This document shows, one piece after another, positions 1 to 8,699 of a stretch of DNA of 21,535 nt. Numbering within the stretch: the stretch's first letter is position 1; every line of letters starts with the position of its first letter. The notes beneath the pieces were generated by a model. The model had not been told where the DNA came from, ran no database searches, and saw only the letters and a program-made list of their open reading frames with translations. Made by a program: the position numbers and the translations under genes. Origin of the DNA: Saccoglossus kowalevskii (taxonomy: Eukaryota > Hemichordata > Enteropneusta > Harrimaniidae); NCBI RefSeq assembly GCF_000003605.2, contig NW_003120918.1, positions 215,608-237,142 on the forward strand, given 5' to 3'.

Positions 1-187
1 AGGTGTTACACTGTACATGTAATCTAGTGTAGGTATTACACTGTACATGTAATCTATGTAGGTGTTACACTGTACATGTAATCTATGTAGGTGTTATACT
101 GTACATGTAATCTATGTAGGTATTACACTGTACATGTAATCTATGTAGGTGTTACACTGTACATGTAATCTATGTAGGTGTTACACT
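1..187. repeat. 29-bp minisatellite, about 6.4 copies, cut by window start
   Basis: Tandem units begin at 1, 31, 60, 89, 118, 147 and 176. The first is 30 bp, the following five are 29 bp and the last is partial. Copies differ at only a few positions (aggtGtt/aggtAtt, ttaCac/ttaTac, and the end of unit 1), so the array is young or homogenised. Each unit contains the self-complementary core TGTACATGTA, which can form short hairpins. The left edge of the array lies outside the window. Confidence 0.97.
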
Positions 188-740
188 ACAAGAACATTTT
201 GGTTAGGAAAGCATTGCGTCATCACACATCCGAATTCAAGGTCCATATTATTAGGGATAATGATATATATATTGTTTCAAGTTATCTTTCACATTATAAT
301 TTAAACAGTTTCAACTAGATAAATGCAAAGTGTTAAATTTAGTATTCCCTGCTGGAAAGTTGAGCTATTTTGGAGTAATACAACTATGAAATCTCTTTTG
401 TGGTGGCATATGTTTAGACTGAAGACACGATTCTCTGTGAGAGGGTGCGCATCGTGTCATCTATTATAATCGTTATCAGCAGTTTCATTTTTTTGTTTTC
501 AATTAATGTTATACAGAATTGCAATTACCAGGAAAGAAATACATGGAATTTTCTTTTCTCAGCCAAGGAAGGAGACGAACACTTACATTGAGTATAATCA
601 GTAAAATAATACACGAAATTTAGTTTAAAATATGGAGACACCATTTGCATTAGTCCCCTGACACATCGTGCCACACGGCATACCCAGTCACATGACATGT
701 CTGTTCGCTGGGCACTGAAACCTATATTCGTTTGCAAATG
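188..740. other. AT-rich spacer, no gene seen
   Basis: Between the minisatellite and the mariner end I see no splice-compatible coding exon, RNA gene or recognisable repeat. The short ORF on the minus strand (525-737) has no family resemblance and no gene context. Confidence 0.6.
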
Positions 741-742
741 TA

Positions 743-780
743 CGAAGGGCGTTCAAGAAGTGATGTTCCTGACCCACTTT
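743..780 (+). repeat. Left mariner-type terminal inverted repeat
   Basis: The TIR begins directly after TA at 741-742 and lies 138 bp before the start codon of the mariner transposase remnant, the usual arrangement in this family. It pairs with 6438-6475 with about 8 mismatches in 38. Confidence 0.8.
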
Positions 781-918
781 CAGTTGTCTGATCTAGCTGA
801 AATTTTGCATGTATATTGATTTACATCTCTGTGAGTTATTTTGCAAAAAAATCTACATGTTGCTCTCAACTAATTGTGGTTTCTGATTTACAGGTGTTTG
901 AACTGAGTATGGTGTGAA

Positions 919-1535
919 ATGAAGCCAGTTGAGTATCGCGCAGTGATGCGGTTTTTGTATTTGAAAGGACGCACACCAAAATAGACTTTTGGTGAAATGA
1001 AAGAAACTTATGGTGATGATGCCCTTTGTAAAACGCTTGCATCGGGAATTCAAACATGGCCGGAAGTTTGTGGAAACAGCTCCCAGACCTGGTCGTCCCT
1101 CTTCTGCCATTGATGAGGCATCTGTCCATCAAGTTGAGGCAGCCATTTTGGAAGATCGACGCATTACTATTTGACAAATAGCCCAAGAGGTCAAGATTAG
1201 TCTAAAGTGTCTGCCAGATGGATTCCCAGGTTGCTCACACCTTTCCAGAAGCAAGAACGCGTCGAGTGCTCGAGGATGAATTCAAAGTTTTTCAAAAGAA
1301 TGATTACACAGGATGAAACTTGGCTCCATCACTATGATCCAGAGACCACAGCCCAGTCAGTGCAGAGGAAGCACTTGGACTCACCACATCCAAAGAAGGC
1401 AAGGTTGCAACCCACCTCTGGCAAGGTTATGCTCACAGTCTCCTGGAACCAGAACGAAGTAGTGATGACAGATTTCCTGGCAAAAGGTACTGTCATGAAT
1501 TAGTTTACGCGTATCTGTTGACCGACTTTGTTAGC
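919..1535 (+). pseudogene. Mariner-family transposase remnant
   Basis: Intact mariner transposases (about 345 residues) cut and paste the element through an N-terminal helix-turn-helix DNA-binding region and a D,D34D catalytic domain. The start at 919 gives MKPVEYRAVMRFLYLKGRTP followed by a stop at 982-984. After a frame change, VETAPRPGRPSSAIDE follows, then QVEAAILEDRRITI with another stop. The ORF at 1207-1503 then continues with VSARWIPRLL and ITQDETWLHHYDPET, which includes the first catalytic Asp. About 40 bp seem missing between KISL and VSARW, and a further short gap precedes KFFKRM. Similarity fades near 1535, before the second and third catalytic Asp, so the enzyme is dead by stops, frameshifts, deletions and truncation. 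Confidence 0.93.
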
Positions 1536-1574
1536 TGGTTACTAGTGAATGGCTGTGCTATATCTCTCATCATT

Positions 1575-1980
1575 TAGGCTCATATGAGGTCCTGGACGAA
1601 ACTTGACTCAGTGATTAGGTAGTCCAGTCAATTTATGGTTTGACCCATCACAAATTGCAACAGAAATAATTTCTTCACAATACATTCCGGGGAGGTGCCT
1701 AGATTGACATACTAAAAGTCTAGGAAAATCTAGGCTTCGGAAATATACCTAATTTGCATAAATTAAAAATGGCTGTTTGGTGCATTTTTACAACATGGAA
1801 AATATAACTATTAGGACATATCTTTAATTCTAGATGACATTTTTTAGATATTCAAGTTGCTGCGACATGGTTTGATGTGTGTGAATGTACGTGATTGTGA
1901 AACATTTAATTGATTAACAATTCCATTTGCATAAATCCAATATGGCCGTCAAAATAGTTGCAATTAAATGTGCAACCTCG
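1575..1980 (+). repeat. Left arm of ~400-bp inverted repeat
   Basis: This segment is the reverse complement of 6045-6445 with roughly 80% identity by eye. The best block is at 1700-1850, including gattgacatactaaaagtct and tctttaattctagatg. The arm contains a twice-used internal motif, TTTGCATAAAT followed by AATGGC-GT, near 1755 and 1928. It is joined on its inner side to the LINE 3' tail. It may be an arm of a foldback or MITE-like DNA element, or an inverted terminal repeat of the DIRS element inside it. Confidence 0.9.
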
Positions 1981-2431
1981 GGCGGCCCCTCGGAGTCTGT
2001 TCCTCTTAATGACTCCGAAAGCCACGCCGTGGGGTGAGGAGTGAATATCGATTCTTGTTACCCGATGTTCAACCAAACCCTCCATCCCCATCCCACACTC
2101 GATGCTGAAACAATCACTCACGGTAGGACTGTCACTTCCGGGATCCAGAGTCCTGCATTCGGTATTGCTTTGGATCCCGCCGAGTAACTTATACTTTATT
2201 AAACACGTAAAATTCCCCAGGAGGAATTAAAATGGTTACAATTACACTAAACAAAACTAGACTAATAATACAAAACATTAAGACTAAAGTAATGATTAAA
2301 AATAATAATAATAATAATCGAATTAAAACTTTAAAAAAAACATGAATAGTAATAAATCCCACTAACAGCAATAATAAAGGTAGAAGAAACCATTGTTTAA
2401 AAAGTAATAACAATAATGATGCGTTAATGCA
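1981..2431 (-). mobile_element. Probable 3' untranslated tail of the LINE fragment, with an (AAT)n tract
   Basis: This stretch follows the LINE coding remnant in its minus-strand direction. It includes an (AAT)n microsatellite at about 2300-2318 and a more GC-rich terminal part at 1981-2190. Its boundary with the inverted-repeat arm is sharp, because the arm homology stops at about 1980. Assignment to the LINE rests on position and strand only. The hydrophobic ORF at 2189-2413 on the minus strand is a by-product of AT-rich repeats. Confidence 0.5.
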
Positions 2432-3009
2432 TTAAGGGTTAATATTTTGGAGGTGTTGCTGTCTTAAGTCGAGGGCAGTTTTAATGAATTGTCCGAGTGT
2501 GATATGAAATGAGGTAAAATTATAACTCATTGTCAGTGCAAAGTGTTCATTAATTGTAAAATTATCAAAATTATTAATTTGTTTCTTACATTTCTCAAAT
2601 ATTAATTTTTTTTGGTCATTGTAAAATAGACAAGTCATGATGAAATGTTGTTCGTCTTCTATTTGTTTTTTTGTGCAAAGTTCACATACTCTTTCTTTTA
2701 CAGGTGTCGTTCTGTTTCTATTTTTAAATTGTGGTTGCTTAGTCGAAATTTACATAATGCTTGTCTTAATTCAACATTTTTCAGTGATATCAAATAGTTT
2801 TCTAATTCAAATTTATTTTTAAATTTTCTGTATGTTCTCAATTTATTACCCTCTCGATCATTATTCAATTCTTCTTTCCAGTACTGTTTAAATTGTTTTT
2901 CCAACTGTATTTGTAAATTTTTGTTTTCAGCAGTTATTCTGCCCAAATTAATTTTTTCACTTTCATTGATGGAATGAAAGTGATGGACGAGTGATGGACG
3001 TAGGGGCAA
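2432..3009 (-). pseudogene. LINE (non-LTR retrotransposon) ORF2 C-terminal remnant
   Basis: Non-LTR retrotransposon ORF2 proteins end in a region with a Cys/His cluster after the reverse transcriptase. The 5' piece (about 3009-2698) contains LRTYRKFKNKFELENYL and KFRLSNHNLKIETERH. The 3' piece (about 2716-2432) contains RVCELCTKKQIEDEQHFIMTC, with the CxxC...H...C pattern typical of this tail. The two pieces are in different frames, so at least one frameshift lies near 2700. No endonuclease or catalytic reverse-transcriptase core is present, as expected from a 5'-truncated copy. The homologous tail is common in many invertebrate LINEs; I do not assign a clade. Confidence 0.85.
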
Positions 3010-3522
3010 CGCATAGACGGTATTGATGGGCGGACCTTGTCCCCGTGGGATAGAGGCCTAAGTCCTTAGGGTAGGTACATTTTATGCTCAACCTTTTCCA
3101 CCTAACCAAGCGCAACCCGATCAAGCAGTGTTTGAGACCGGAGCAAGCCGAGTCTGGAGTCACATCTCGCGTTCTGATCGGATTTTTCAGTTCCTCCCCC
3201 AACCCTGGTACCACGATTTTTTTGGTTCAGTGGGGCGGGCAAAATGGGTGGCCCCATTTATCAAATATTTCGACCGGTTATTCGGAAAAATCCATGCACT
3301 GACTGCAGAGTGGCGACCCTCAACCTTTGAGTTGTGGCCAGCAAACTGAAACGAATTGTTTTGCGCCACCATCACTCTGAAGTCTCAATGGCGGGACGCA
3401 CCAGCCTCTTAGACCCACTGGCCAGTTGGTACAGGTGGGACCTGCAAGCCAGTTAGGCTCTTGCTAAGGCAAGCGGTAATGACCCCAAGCTGAGAAAACG
3501 TAACGACCAAAGTCGACACCCA
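3010..3522 (+). other. 5' part of the DIRS-like remnant, no clear domain
   Basis: Base composition matches the DIRS-like remnant that follows, and short overlapping ORFs exist (for example 3084-3302 and 3128-3349), but no motif is readable. It is probably 5' untranslated or early gag sequence; this rests on position only. Confidence 0.35.
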
Positions 3523-3800
3523 ATGGCCAGAAGTGGCCAAGAGGCAAGGTTCCCAGCTCTTCTGGGGGAGGGAAGAGTGGCGACGCTCCCCTCAGGAAGA
3601 AGGTGTTGGTCCCCCCTCTCTTCCTCGGCGGTCGCCTACCCAGTACACAGGGGAAGCAGGTTTGATGCTTCCGCATGCGGCAAGGGGGATGGGCATATGT
3701 TCGGCGGGAGGCTGAGTCAGAACCTATCGACTTCTACAGGCCTCGTGGGGTCTCACCTCGGCAGAGGAGAGATCACCCAGATGTGGAACCACTGAACCCA
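3523..3800 (+). pseudogene. Gag-like remnant of the DIRS element
   Basis: Three overlapping frames are open here (3523-3795, 3533-3715, 3675-3890) with short polar and Gly/Pro/Arg-rich stretches such as PSLPRRSPTQYTGEAG. This position upstream of the reverse transcriptase is where DIRS elements encode their gag-like ORF. No specific domain can be named and frameshifts are evident. Confidence 0.4.
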
Positions 3801-3852
3801 CACATTTCTATCGCACTCATTGTGCCCGTGTATTCCAGTTTGGAGGCAGTGC

Positions 3853-4610
3853 ATAACAGATCCCTTGACTCTCCAGGTGGTGATACATGACTACAAGATC
3901 CCGCTGCAATCTCCACCCCCTGGCACCAGCCTCCATTGGAGGCACTACTAGGGGATCCCCACAAAGCAAGAGCAATCCGACAGGAAGTAGATAGTTTGCT
4001 TACAAAAGGCGGTATACACAGGATAGGGCACTCAGCATTAAGTCTGGGCTTCTACTTGCAAGTATTGGTGGTTCCAAAGATTATAATTGAGACTACAGGT
4101 GGCTGTGCCCCATGGACTTAAGCAGACCAAATCAGTATGAGCTTCCTGGAAACTGCTCTGTTTCTACTGGTTAGCCTCGCTAGATTAGAGCCATACTTCG
4201 CCCAGTTGGGTCAAGTAGTCGAGTGCAGGGTGTCCCTTGAGGTTTTGCATGGCTTCATATGTATTCACCTGATTGTGGAAACAGGTGGTGCTACTGCTGT
4301 GCCGGTACACATCACAACGATACACATCAACGTGTACCTAGATGGCTGGTTGCTACACAACCCAACAAGGGGTTAGTCAAGCAGTAAGGCTAACACCAAA
4401 TTTTCTAGACCAGTTGTGCTTCCTAGTAAATCGTCCCACCCTTATCCAACACAACAGTTGGTGTTCTTGACCAGGGAGTTCGACAGAGAGGTGGGCTTGG
4501 TACGGTCACCTCAGGCCCATTGCCTTAATGACCTAACTGATCACCTAGTCAGCGTTACCTCTGTGTCTCTCTGAGAAGTAATGCGGATCATTGGAATGAT
4601 GTCAGCGGTT
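3853..4610 (+). pseudogene. DIRS-type reverse transcriptase remnant
   Basis: The enzyme would copy the element RNA into DNA. ITDPLTLQVVIHDYKIPLQS (from 3853) matches the entry of DIRS reverse transcriptases. After a frameshift, IRQEVDSLLTKGGI and VLVVPK follow (3936-4121). The catalytic box is INVYLDGWLL (YLDG at 4335-4346), where the family has YLDDW: the second Asp is Gly through one base change (GGC for GAC). Downstream, FLTREFDREVG-like and VRSPQAHC fragments lie in shifted frames. Several stops and the D-to-G change make it non-functional. Confidence 0.85.
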
Positions 4611-4689
4611 CGCAGAGATGAGTAACACTGTCGTACCAAGCGAGGAATGCCTTACCCTGGTGTTCGGCAATTGCCAACCTATGACTCTG

Positions 4690-5065
4690 GAAACGGATAC
4701 CTCCCTCACATTTTGGGGAGCGCACCTATTGCACCAACAAGCCCAATAGAAAATATGGCCCCTGCATTAGATCCAGGACTGGCATATCAAATGGCTCGAA
4801 CTGCTTAGCACTACTTCACTTAGTTCGAGATCACAGAGTCTTGCTTCGCACGGCCAACACAGCGGTGGTTTCCTATAGCTACAAGGAGGGGGACCAGGTC
4901 CCCATCATTGTCAGTCCTAGCGGAGAAAATTCTCCTTTAGTACCTGGAATACAATGTGGAGCTAGCCACACACCACCTTTCCAGGGGCAAAAAACAGTCA
5001 AGCGTATGGCCTCTCATGGCGGCTACATCTCCAGAACACGGAGTGATGGATACCCCAATTGGTAA
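4690..5065 (+). pseudogene. DIRS-type RNase H remnant
   Basis: The fragment WGAHLLHQQAQ, then LRTANTAVVSYSYKEG (from 4841) and ATHHLSRGK, follow the order of the RNase H domain of DIRS elements, which degrades the RNA strand of the hybrid. The family motif RTDNTAVV reads RTANTAVV here: the Asp codon is GCC at 4853-4855, one base from GAC. Stops and frame changes separate the three pieces. Confidence 0.75.
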
Positions 5066-5199
5066 CTTTCAGAGTGTTTTGGCGGTGGGACGGTCAAATG
5101 TTAGACCTATTCCTCACACCCCAGAACACCAAGCTCCTGACGTACACGACACCCCTGCCGACTCCAGGAGCCTTTGTCGAACCACGTGAACGCACATGG

Positions 5200-5558
5200 A
5201 CGTGTAAGGTTTCCTCCCTTCCTGCTATTCACCGGGTACTGGAGAAACTTCAACAGGAGCGCATCTGCACTTTGACACAGGTGGCAGACTGCCCTTTGAG
5301 GCTCTCTGACCAGCACCACTCAAACTTTTGACGTGGAAAACAATCTTCCTACTCACCCTCGCCTCAGGTAGGCGTCAGGCTGAACTAGGGGCCCTGTCAT
5401 TCTCGGACAGGTATGTCGTCTTTATGGACAATCAAGTCGTGATAAAGACAGGAATCGGGTTTCTCGTCAGGAAGCAAATCCCAGGACGCGATCCACAATC
5501 GATCGTCATTCCTGTAATTACTGACAAGAAGGCAGCCCCTGAATTTCTCTTAGTATAG
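5200..5558 (+). pseudogene. DIRS-type tyrosine recombinase, N-terminal part of catalytic domain
   Basis: DIRS elements integrate with a tyrosine recombinase instead of a DDE integrase. ORF 5328-5558 reads TWKTIFLLTLASGRRQAEL, then LSFSDRYVVF and TGIGFLVRK. GRRQAEL (5367-5387) corresponds to the box holding the first catalytic Arg (codon 5373-5375). The sequence then stops at 5556-5558. The HxxR box and catalytic Tyr, which should follow within about 150 residues, are absent, so the enzyme is truncated. The preceding piece (5200-5330, with LEKLQQERICTLTQVADC in another frame) is probably its N-terminal core-binding part. Confidence 0.8.
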
Positions 5559-5560
5559 TG

Positions 5561-5707
5561 AGATGCAACTGCTCCACAGACTGTCGCAGTCTCAGATGTA
5601 CCTGCAGAAAGTACAACCTTGAATGTTCTGCAGATTGTGGTCAATATCGAGGTTCTGGATGCACAAATGTAGTCCAGATATCTGATGAAGATAGGGATGA
5701 CGATTAG
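5561..5707 (+). pseudogene. Cysteine-rich CXC-like C-terminal tail fragment
   Basis: An open frame ends at TAG 5705-5707 and reads RCNCSTDCRSLRCTCRK, then ECSADCGQYRGSGCTN, and finishes with an acidic SDEDRDDD tail. The spacing C-x-C-x3-C-x4-C-x-C-x6-C-x3-C-x6-C resembles Tesmin/TSO1-like CXC clusters, which bind zinc or DNA. It is in a different frame from the recombinase that ends two bases earlier, and it has no start of its own (stop at 5540-5542). I have seen this kind of tail in invertebrate repeat-borne proteins, so it is probably the 3' end of another element's ORF. The parent protein is not identified. Confidence 0.6.
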
Positions 5708-6044
5708 CAATTACATGTTTCAGACAATAAACTTTTTGACAGAATTATAACTATTTAATACAGTTTGTTAAATCAATAATATAGTTTATAGAGTTAAAAA
5801 TTACGTTTAAATGGTCTATTGTGTATATAGTATAGCAGATTTGTAGATCCAACCAAGGTGTTTCATTCCTATAGTTTTTCTTTTAGATGGGACGGCATGT
5901 TGGATTCATGCAGACGAAGCATCCGTCTACCCAGGAAATCATTTATTTACATCTTTTCTGTACTGTACGATTCTGTTTAAAATATTCTAGCATCTTAAAC
6001 TTATTACTTATGTCACATAGAAGGAAAGCCGGAAGAAAAGTTAC
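5708..6044 (+). other. AT-rich inner flank of right arm, possible 3' UTR
   Basis: The run after the CXC stop contains AATAAA (in gacaataaactt, about 5725) and may be the 3' end of that transcript. A short ORF at 5887-6087 has no recognisable motif. Confidence 0.35.
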
Positions 6045-6445
6045 ATTAAATAATTATATTATCGCGGCCATATTAGATTTATGCTAATTTTCAGTTACCC
6101 AATCAACACATTTAGCACTCTCATACCTTCCCTGACTCAAAACAGTACCATAGCATCATGATTTTTGTTAAATATCCCATCTAGAATTAAAGATATGTCC
6201 AAATAGTTATATTTCCATTTTGTTGTAAAAATTTGCGAAACGGCCATTTTGAATATATGCAAATTAGGTATATTTCGGAAGCCTAGATTTTCCTAGACTT
6301 TTAGTATGTCAATCTAGATACCTTTCCGAAAAGCACTGTGAAGAAATTATTTGTGATGCAATTTGTGACGGGTTGGCCCCTTGTTTTTGCTAGAATGACT
6401 GGACTATATGCCAAGTTTCATTAATCCCCTGCTATGGGAAATGGG
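6045..6445 (-). repeat. Right arm of ~400-bp inverted repeat
   Basis: This is the reverse complement of 1575-1980, with several small indels. Its outer end merges directly into the right mariner-type TIR, whereas the left arm has lost any TIR at that position. Confidence 0.9.
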
Positions 6446-6475
6446 CCAGGGACATTACTTATTGAACGCATCTCG
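6438..6475 (-). repeat. Right mariner-type terminal inverted repeat
   Basis: On the minus strand it begins CGAGATGCGTTCAATAAG just inside TA at 6476-6477 and pairs with 743-780. It shows no transposase C-terminus next to it, unlike an intact mariner. Confidence 0.75.
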
Positions 6476-6477
6476 TA

Positions 6478-6784
6478 TATCGATGAGCTGAACAAAAAAA
6501 TTATCATTAGTATATGTACTGTTTTATTACACACATTTTTTTTTAAATATTATACGAAGTGTATTATTTTTGGAAGAAACAATTGTACAATTATTGATGA
6601 TTCTGTTTAGGTGTTACCGTCACGTGAGCTAAAGTTCAAAGGTTATATTGCAACTAATGAACATAAAAGTTAACTATTTCCACCAGTTCATTCAATTATA
6701 AGTCAAATATGGTAGTTAAAGTCAACAATAACTCTTAATAACCAGTCATGAACAATATGATAATACTCCTGATATAAATTATAT

Positions 6785-6818
<34 letters not shown>

Positions 6819-7118
6819 TTAACAATAATATACATTGGTCTATGCAAGCAACGTAATATTACCGTAATTGGTATAGTACAGGTGTGATGGTTCAAATACC
6901 AAAATGGCAACAGTAACAGAAAGACTTCCCTGGCGGCGATGATAAAATACGAACACGGAGCCAACAGATGAGGTTTCAACTGGTACTGGTATTATTATAC
7001 TCTGCAAACATCAAGTACAATAACGCGGTAAAACTCCACTACTCCAATAACTAGATATTTAAACTCCAATACAATTCAACGAGATTTCCGATCTGAACTC
7101 AGTGCTGAACAACTCCCC
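6478..7118. other. AT-rich spacer with (TAA)n microsatellite
   Basis: A (TAA)n tract of about 11 units lies at 6787-6818. GTCACGTGAG near 6619 is an E-box-type site. No gene is recognised. The part from 6830 to 7118 could be the transcribed leader driven by the minus-strand promoter-like cluster at 7119-7309. Confidence 0.5.
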
Positions 7119-7309
7119 TATATATACCCACACTGTCTATAAATAGACCATTACATCAGCATACATAATGAGTCTTGAATTTACTACCAATTTCTAGAAT
7201 GTTCCATTACCTTCTAATGCCTCCTACAGTGTTCTATTACCTATTCAACCAGTTTCTAAACAAAATCTAGAATATTCCACCCAGACACAGTACGGTTCTA
7301 GAACATTCT
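7119..7309 (-). promoter_or_regulatory. Heat-shock-type promoter-like cluster (three HSEs and TATA box)
   Basis: Three inverted TTC/GAA arrays occur: TTCTAGAATGTTCC (7192-7205), ATCTAGAATATTCC (7265-7278) and TTCTAGAACATTCT (7296-7309). The first and third are perfect three-unit heat shock elements, TTCnnGAAnnTTC; the second has one mismatch. On the minus strand they lie 65-180 bp upstream of TATATATA (7119-7126), the spacing seen in heat shock promoters. CTATAAATAG (7137-7146) is a second TATA-like or MEF2-like site. No coding region follows on the minus strand, so this may be the regulatory part of a decayed retroelement or of an unrecognised non-coding transcript. Confidence 0.55.
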
Positions 7310-8003
7310 CAGTGACACGGAAGTGGTAAATAAGTCGTATGCAACACTATGTTTGACATCACAAAATATGCAAATATCAATAAAGCTATTGCTGATTTTA
7401 CACGACATATCTTGAATTATAGTAATTTGAACATTTATGGTAGTTTCGGGTGTCAGTTGAAATAGGTGTGTGTTATAAAACCGCATATATTTGCGACAAC
7501 ATTGCAAATTCTCCCAACCTCAACTTCTCGGCGTACAGAAAAATGTTTCATTTATGTCTAGTGACGATCTTGCATGAATTGTGAAACGGCCACGACCTGA
7601 ATCGTCTGTGAAATTAGTAACAATTACAGAATGTAGTTACAAATGAATCACCGAAACCGTGGATGTAATGACGGCTTATAAAATAACTAATTATTTTAAT
7701 CGCAATAGGGTGAACAGGATACGAAATCTGTGTTAGTTCAGCATTTAAAGCTGCAAAACAAATTATTCTCTAGATGATAAATGAACGAATATCTCTTCAA
7801 AAAAGAAGCATCACTGAAACTATCTTTATTCGAATGAAACAAAAAAAGTTGTGTTATCTGTCGCCGAAGCGTTTCTCCACAAATAACGTAGAATTGGTGA
7901 CAGCAATATATCAAAATGACAATTGCGTGTGGTTGTCCAATCGTCAAGCATGAATGTGAAATATCGCTAAATGCTGCTTAAGAAATATTATAATTTGATA
8001 ACT
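7310..8003. other. AT-rich intergenic DNA, nothing recognised
   Basis: Short minus-strand ORFs (7298-7507, 7738-7947) have no motif, splice context or compositional signal. Confidence 0.5.
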
Positions 8004-8009
8004 TTTATT
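8004..8009 (-). terminator. Candidate poly(A) signal of the sulfotransferase gene
   Basis: TTTATT on the plus strand gives AATAAA on the minus strand, about 570 bp after the stop codon. It is the first canonical hexamer I find downstream of the stop; cleavage may instead use a variant signal nearer the stop. Confidence 0.35.
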
Positions 8010-8574
8010 GAATATGATAGAAAGAACAATTCTAACTTATAAATTAGATGTTTAAGATAAGATATTCTCGTCTTATTGTAACATACGCCCTAATTACCGA
8101 AATAATCCTTAATTTATGATAATGTAAAAACTGGAATAAAAATTAAACTCTAATTAATTAGTGTATCCTATAAATTAATGTGATATGTTAATGTCTTCTT
8201 CTTGAAGAAACATTGTCGCTACAACTGCAATTGTTATGTTTCTAATTGACGTTTAAAATTATCATGAGTTATACACCTTTTCTACCATGTCTTAAAAAGA
8301 GAGTTCGTCTGTAATTGACTGCAAGACTTAATTTGATTGTATCTATTTGTATTTTAAAAACTTACGTCCGGTAAAGAAGCAGAATATTCTCTTTGTTTAC
8401 TGATGATGTGATTTTACATGTCATAGGACGCATGCGCAGTTGTAGTGACATTGTCACTGTAATTAACCACTCAGTGCATAGTTTGTGTAAATGTAAATTA
8501 TATTAGACTTTTGAAACACTGCAACTCTGCGCTGTTATACACGTTACAATTTCAACAGAGCTAATATACACTTT

Positions 8575-8699
8575 CTATTCCACTTTAAAAGATTCATAGT
8601 CGAACCGAAGACCAGTTCCATAGAGATGCTTATCACACTCGAGATCGAATGTTTTATTCTGAGCAATTGTGAATTGTTCTTCCCATGAACCAACAATAC
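8575..8699 (-). CDS. Sulfotransferase last coding exon
   Basis: Encodes residues 291-331 and the TAG stop (8575-8577). The acceptor is TTTTAAG at 8700. It completes the RKG-GSW PAPS-binding box and carries the altered dimerisation motif, then FTIAQNKTFD and a C-terminus ending SFKVE. Confidence 0.93.

Larger units (their letters stand above)
3010..5558 (+). mobile_element. Degenerate DIRS-like (tyrosine recombinase) retrotransposon
   Basis: The order of remnants is gag-like region, reverse transcriptase, RNase H, then tyrosine recombinase, which is the layout of DIRS-superfamily elements and of no LTR or LINE group. All pieces lie on the plus strand. The stretch is more GC-rich than its surroundings, consistent with foreign origin. 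Many stops and frameshifts interrupt it. The recombinase ends early at 5558, so the element is truncated on the 3' side. Confidence 0.85.
743..6475. mobile_element. Composite nested element bounded by mariner-type TIRs
   Basis: The left end reads TA then CGAAGGGCGTTCAAG. The right end, read on the minus strand, is TA then CGAGATGCGTTCAAT. The two ends match at about 30 of 38 positions and both are flanked by TA, the target-site duplication used by Tc1/mariner elements. A normal mariner is about 1.3 kb; here 5.7 kb lies between the ends because a palindromic element, a LINE fragment and a DIRS-like fragment sit inside. All internal coding regions are broken, so the block is not autonomous. Whether the two ends were ever a single transposing unit, or come from two different mariner-type elements, is inference. 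Confidence 0.6.

Noticed and set aside
1-187. CRISPR-like array of short repeats
   Set aside because: Units are directly contiguous with no unique spacers, in animal-type DNA; it is a minisatellite.
853-1186. Two overlapping minus-strand ORFs of 85 and 106 codons
   Set aside because: They are antisense shadows of the mariner transposase remnant, whose plus-strand motifs are clear.
2189-2413. Minus-strand ORF encoding a very hydrophobic 74-residue peptide
   Set aside because: It is generated by (AAT)n and AT-rich LINE tail sequence; Leu/Ile runs follow from the repeat, not from a membrane protein.
5432-5710. 92-codon minus-strand ORF
   Set aside because: It is antisense to the recombinase and CXC remnants, both of which have recognisable plus-strand motifs.
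8205-8225. Additional heat shock element near TTCTTGAAGAA
   Set aside because: Only two of three units have proper spacing; too weak to add to the cluster at 7192-7309.
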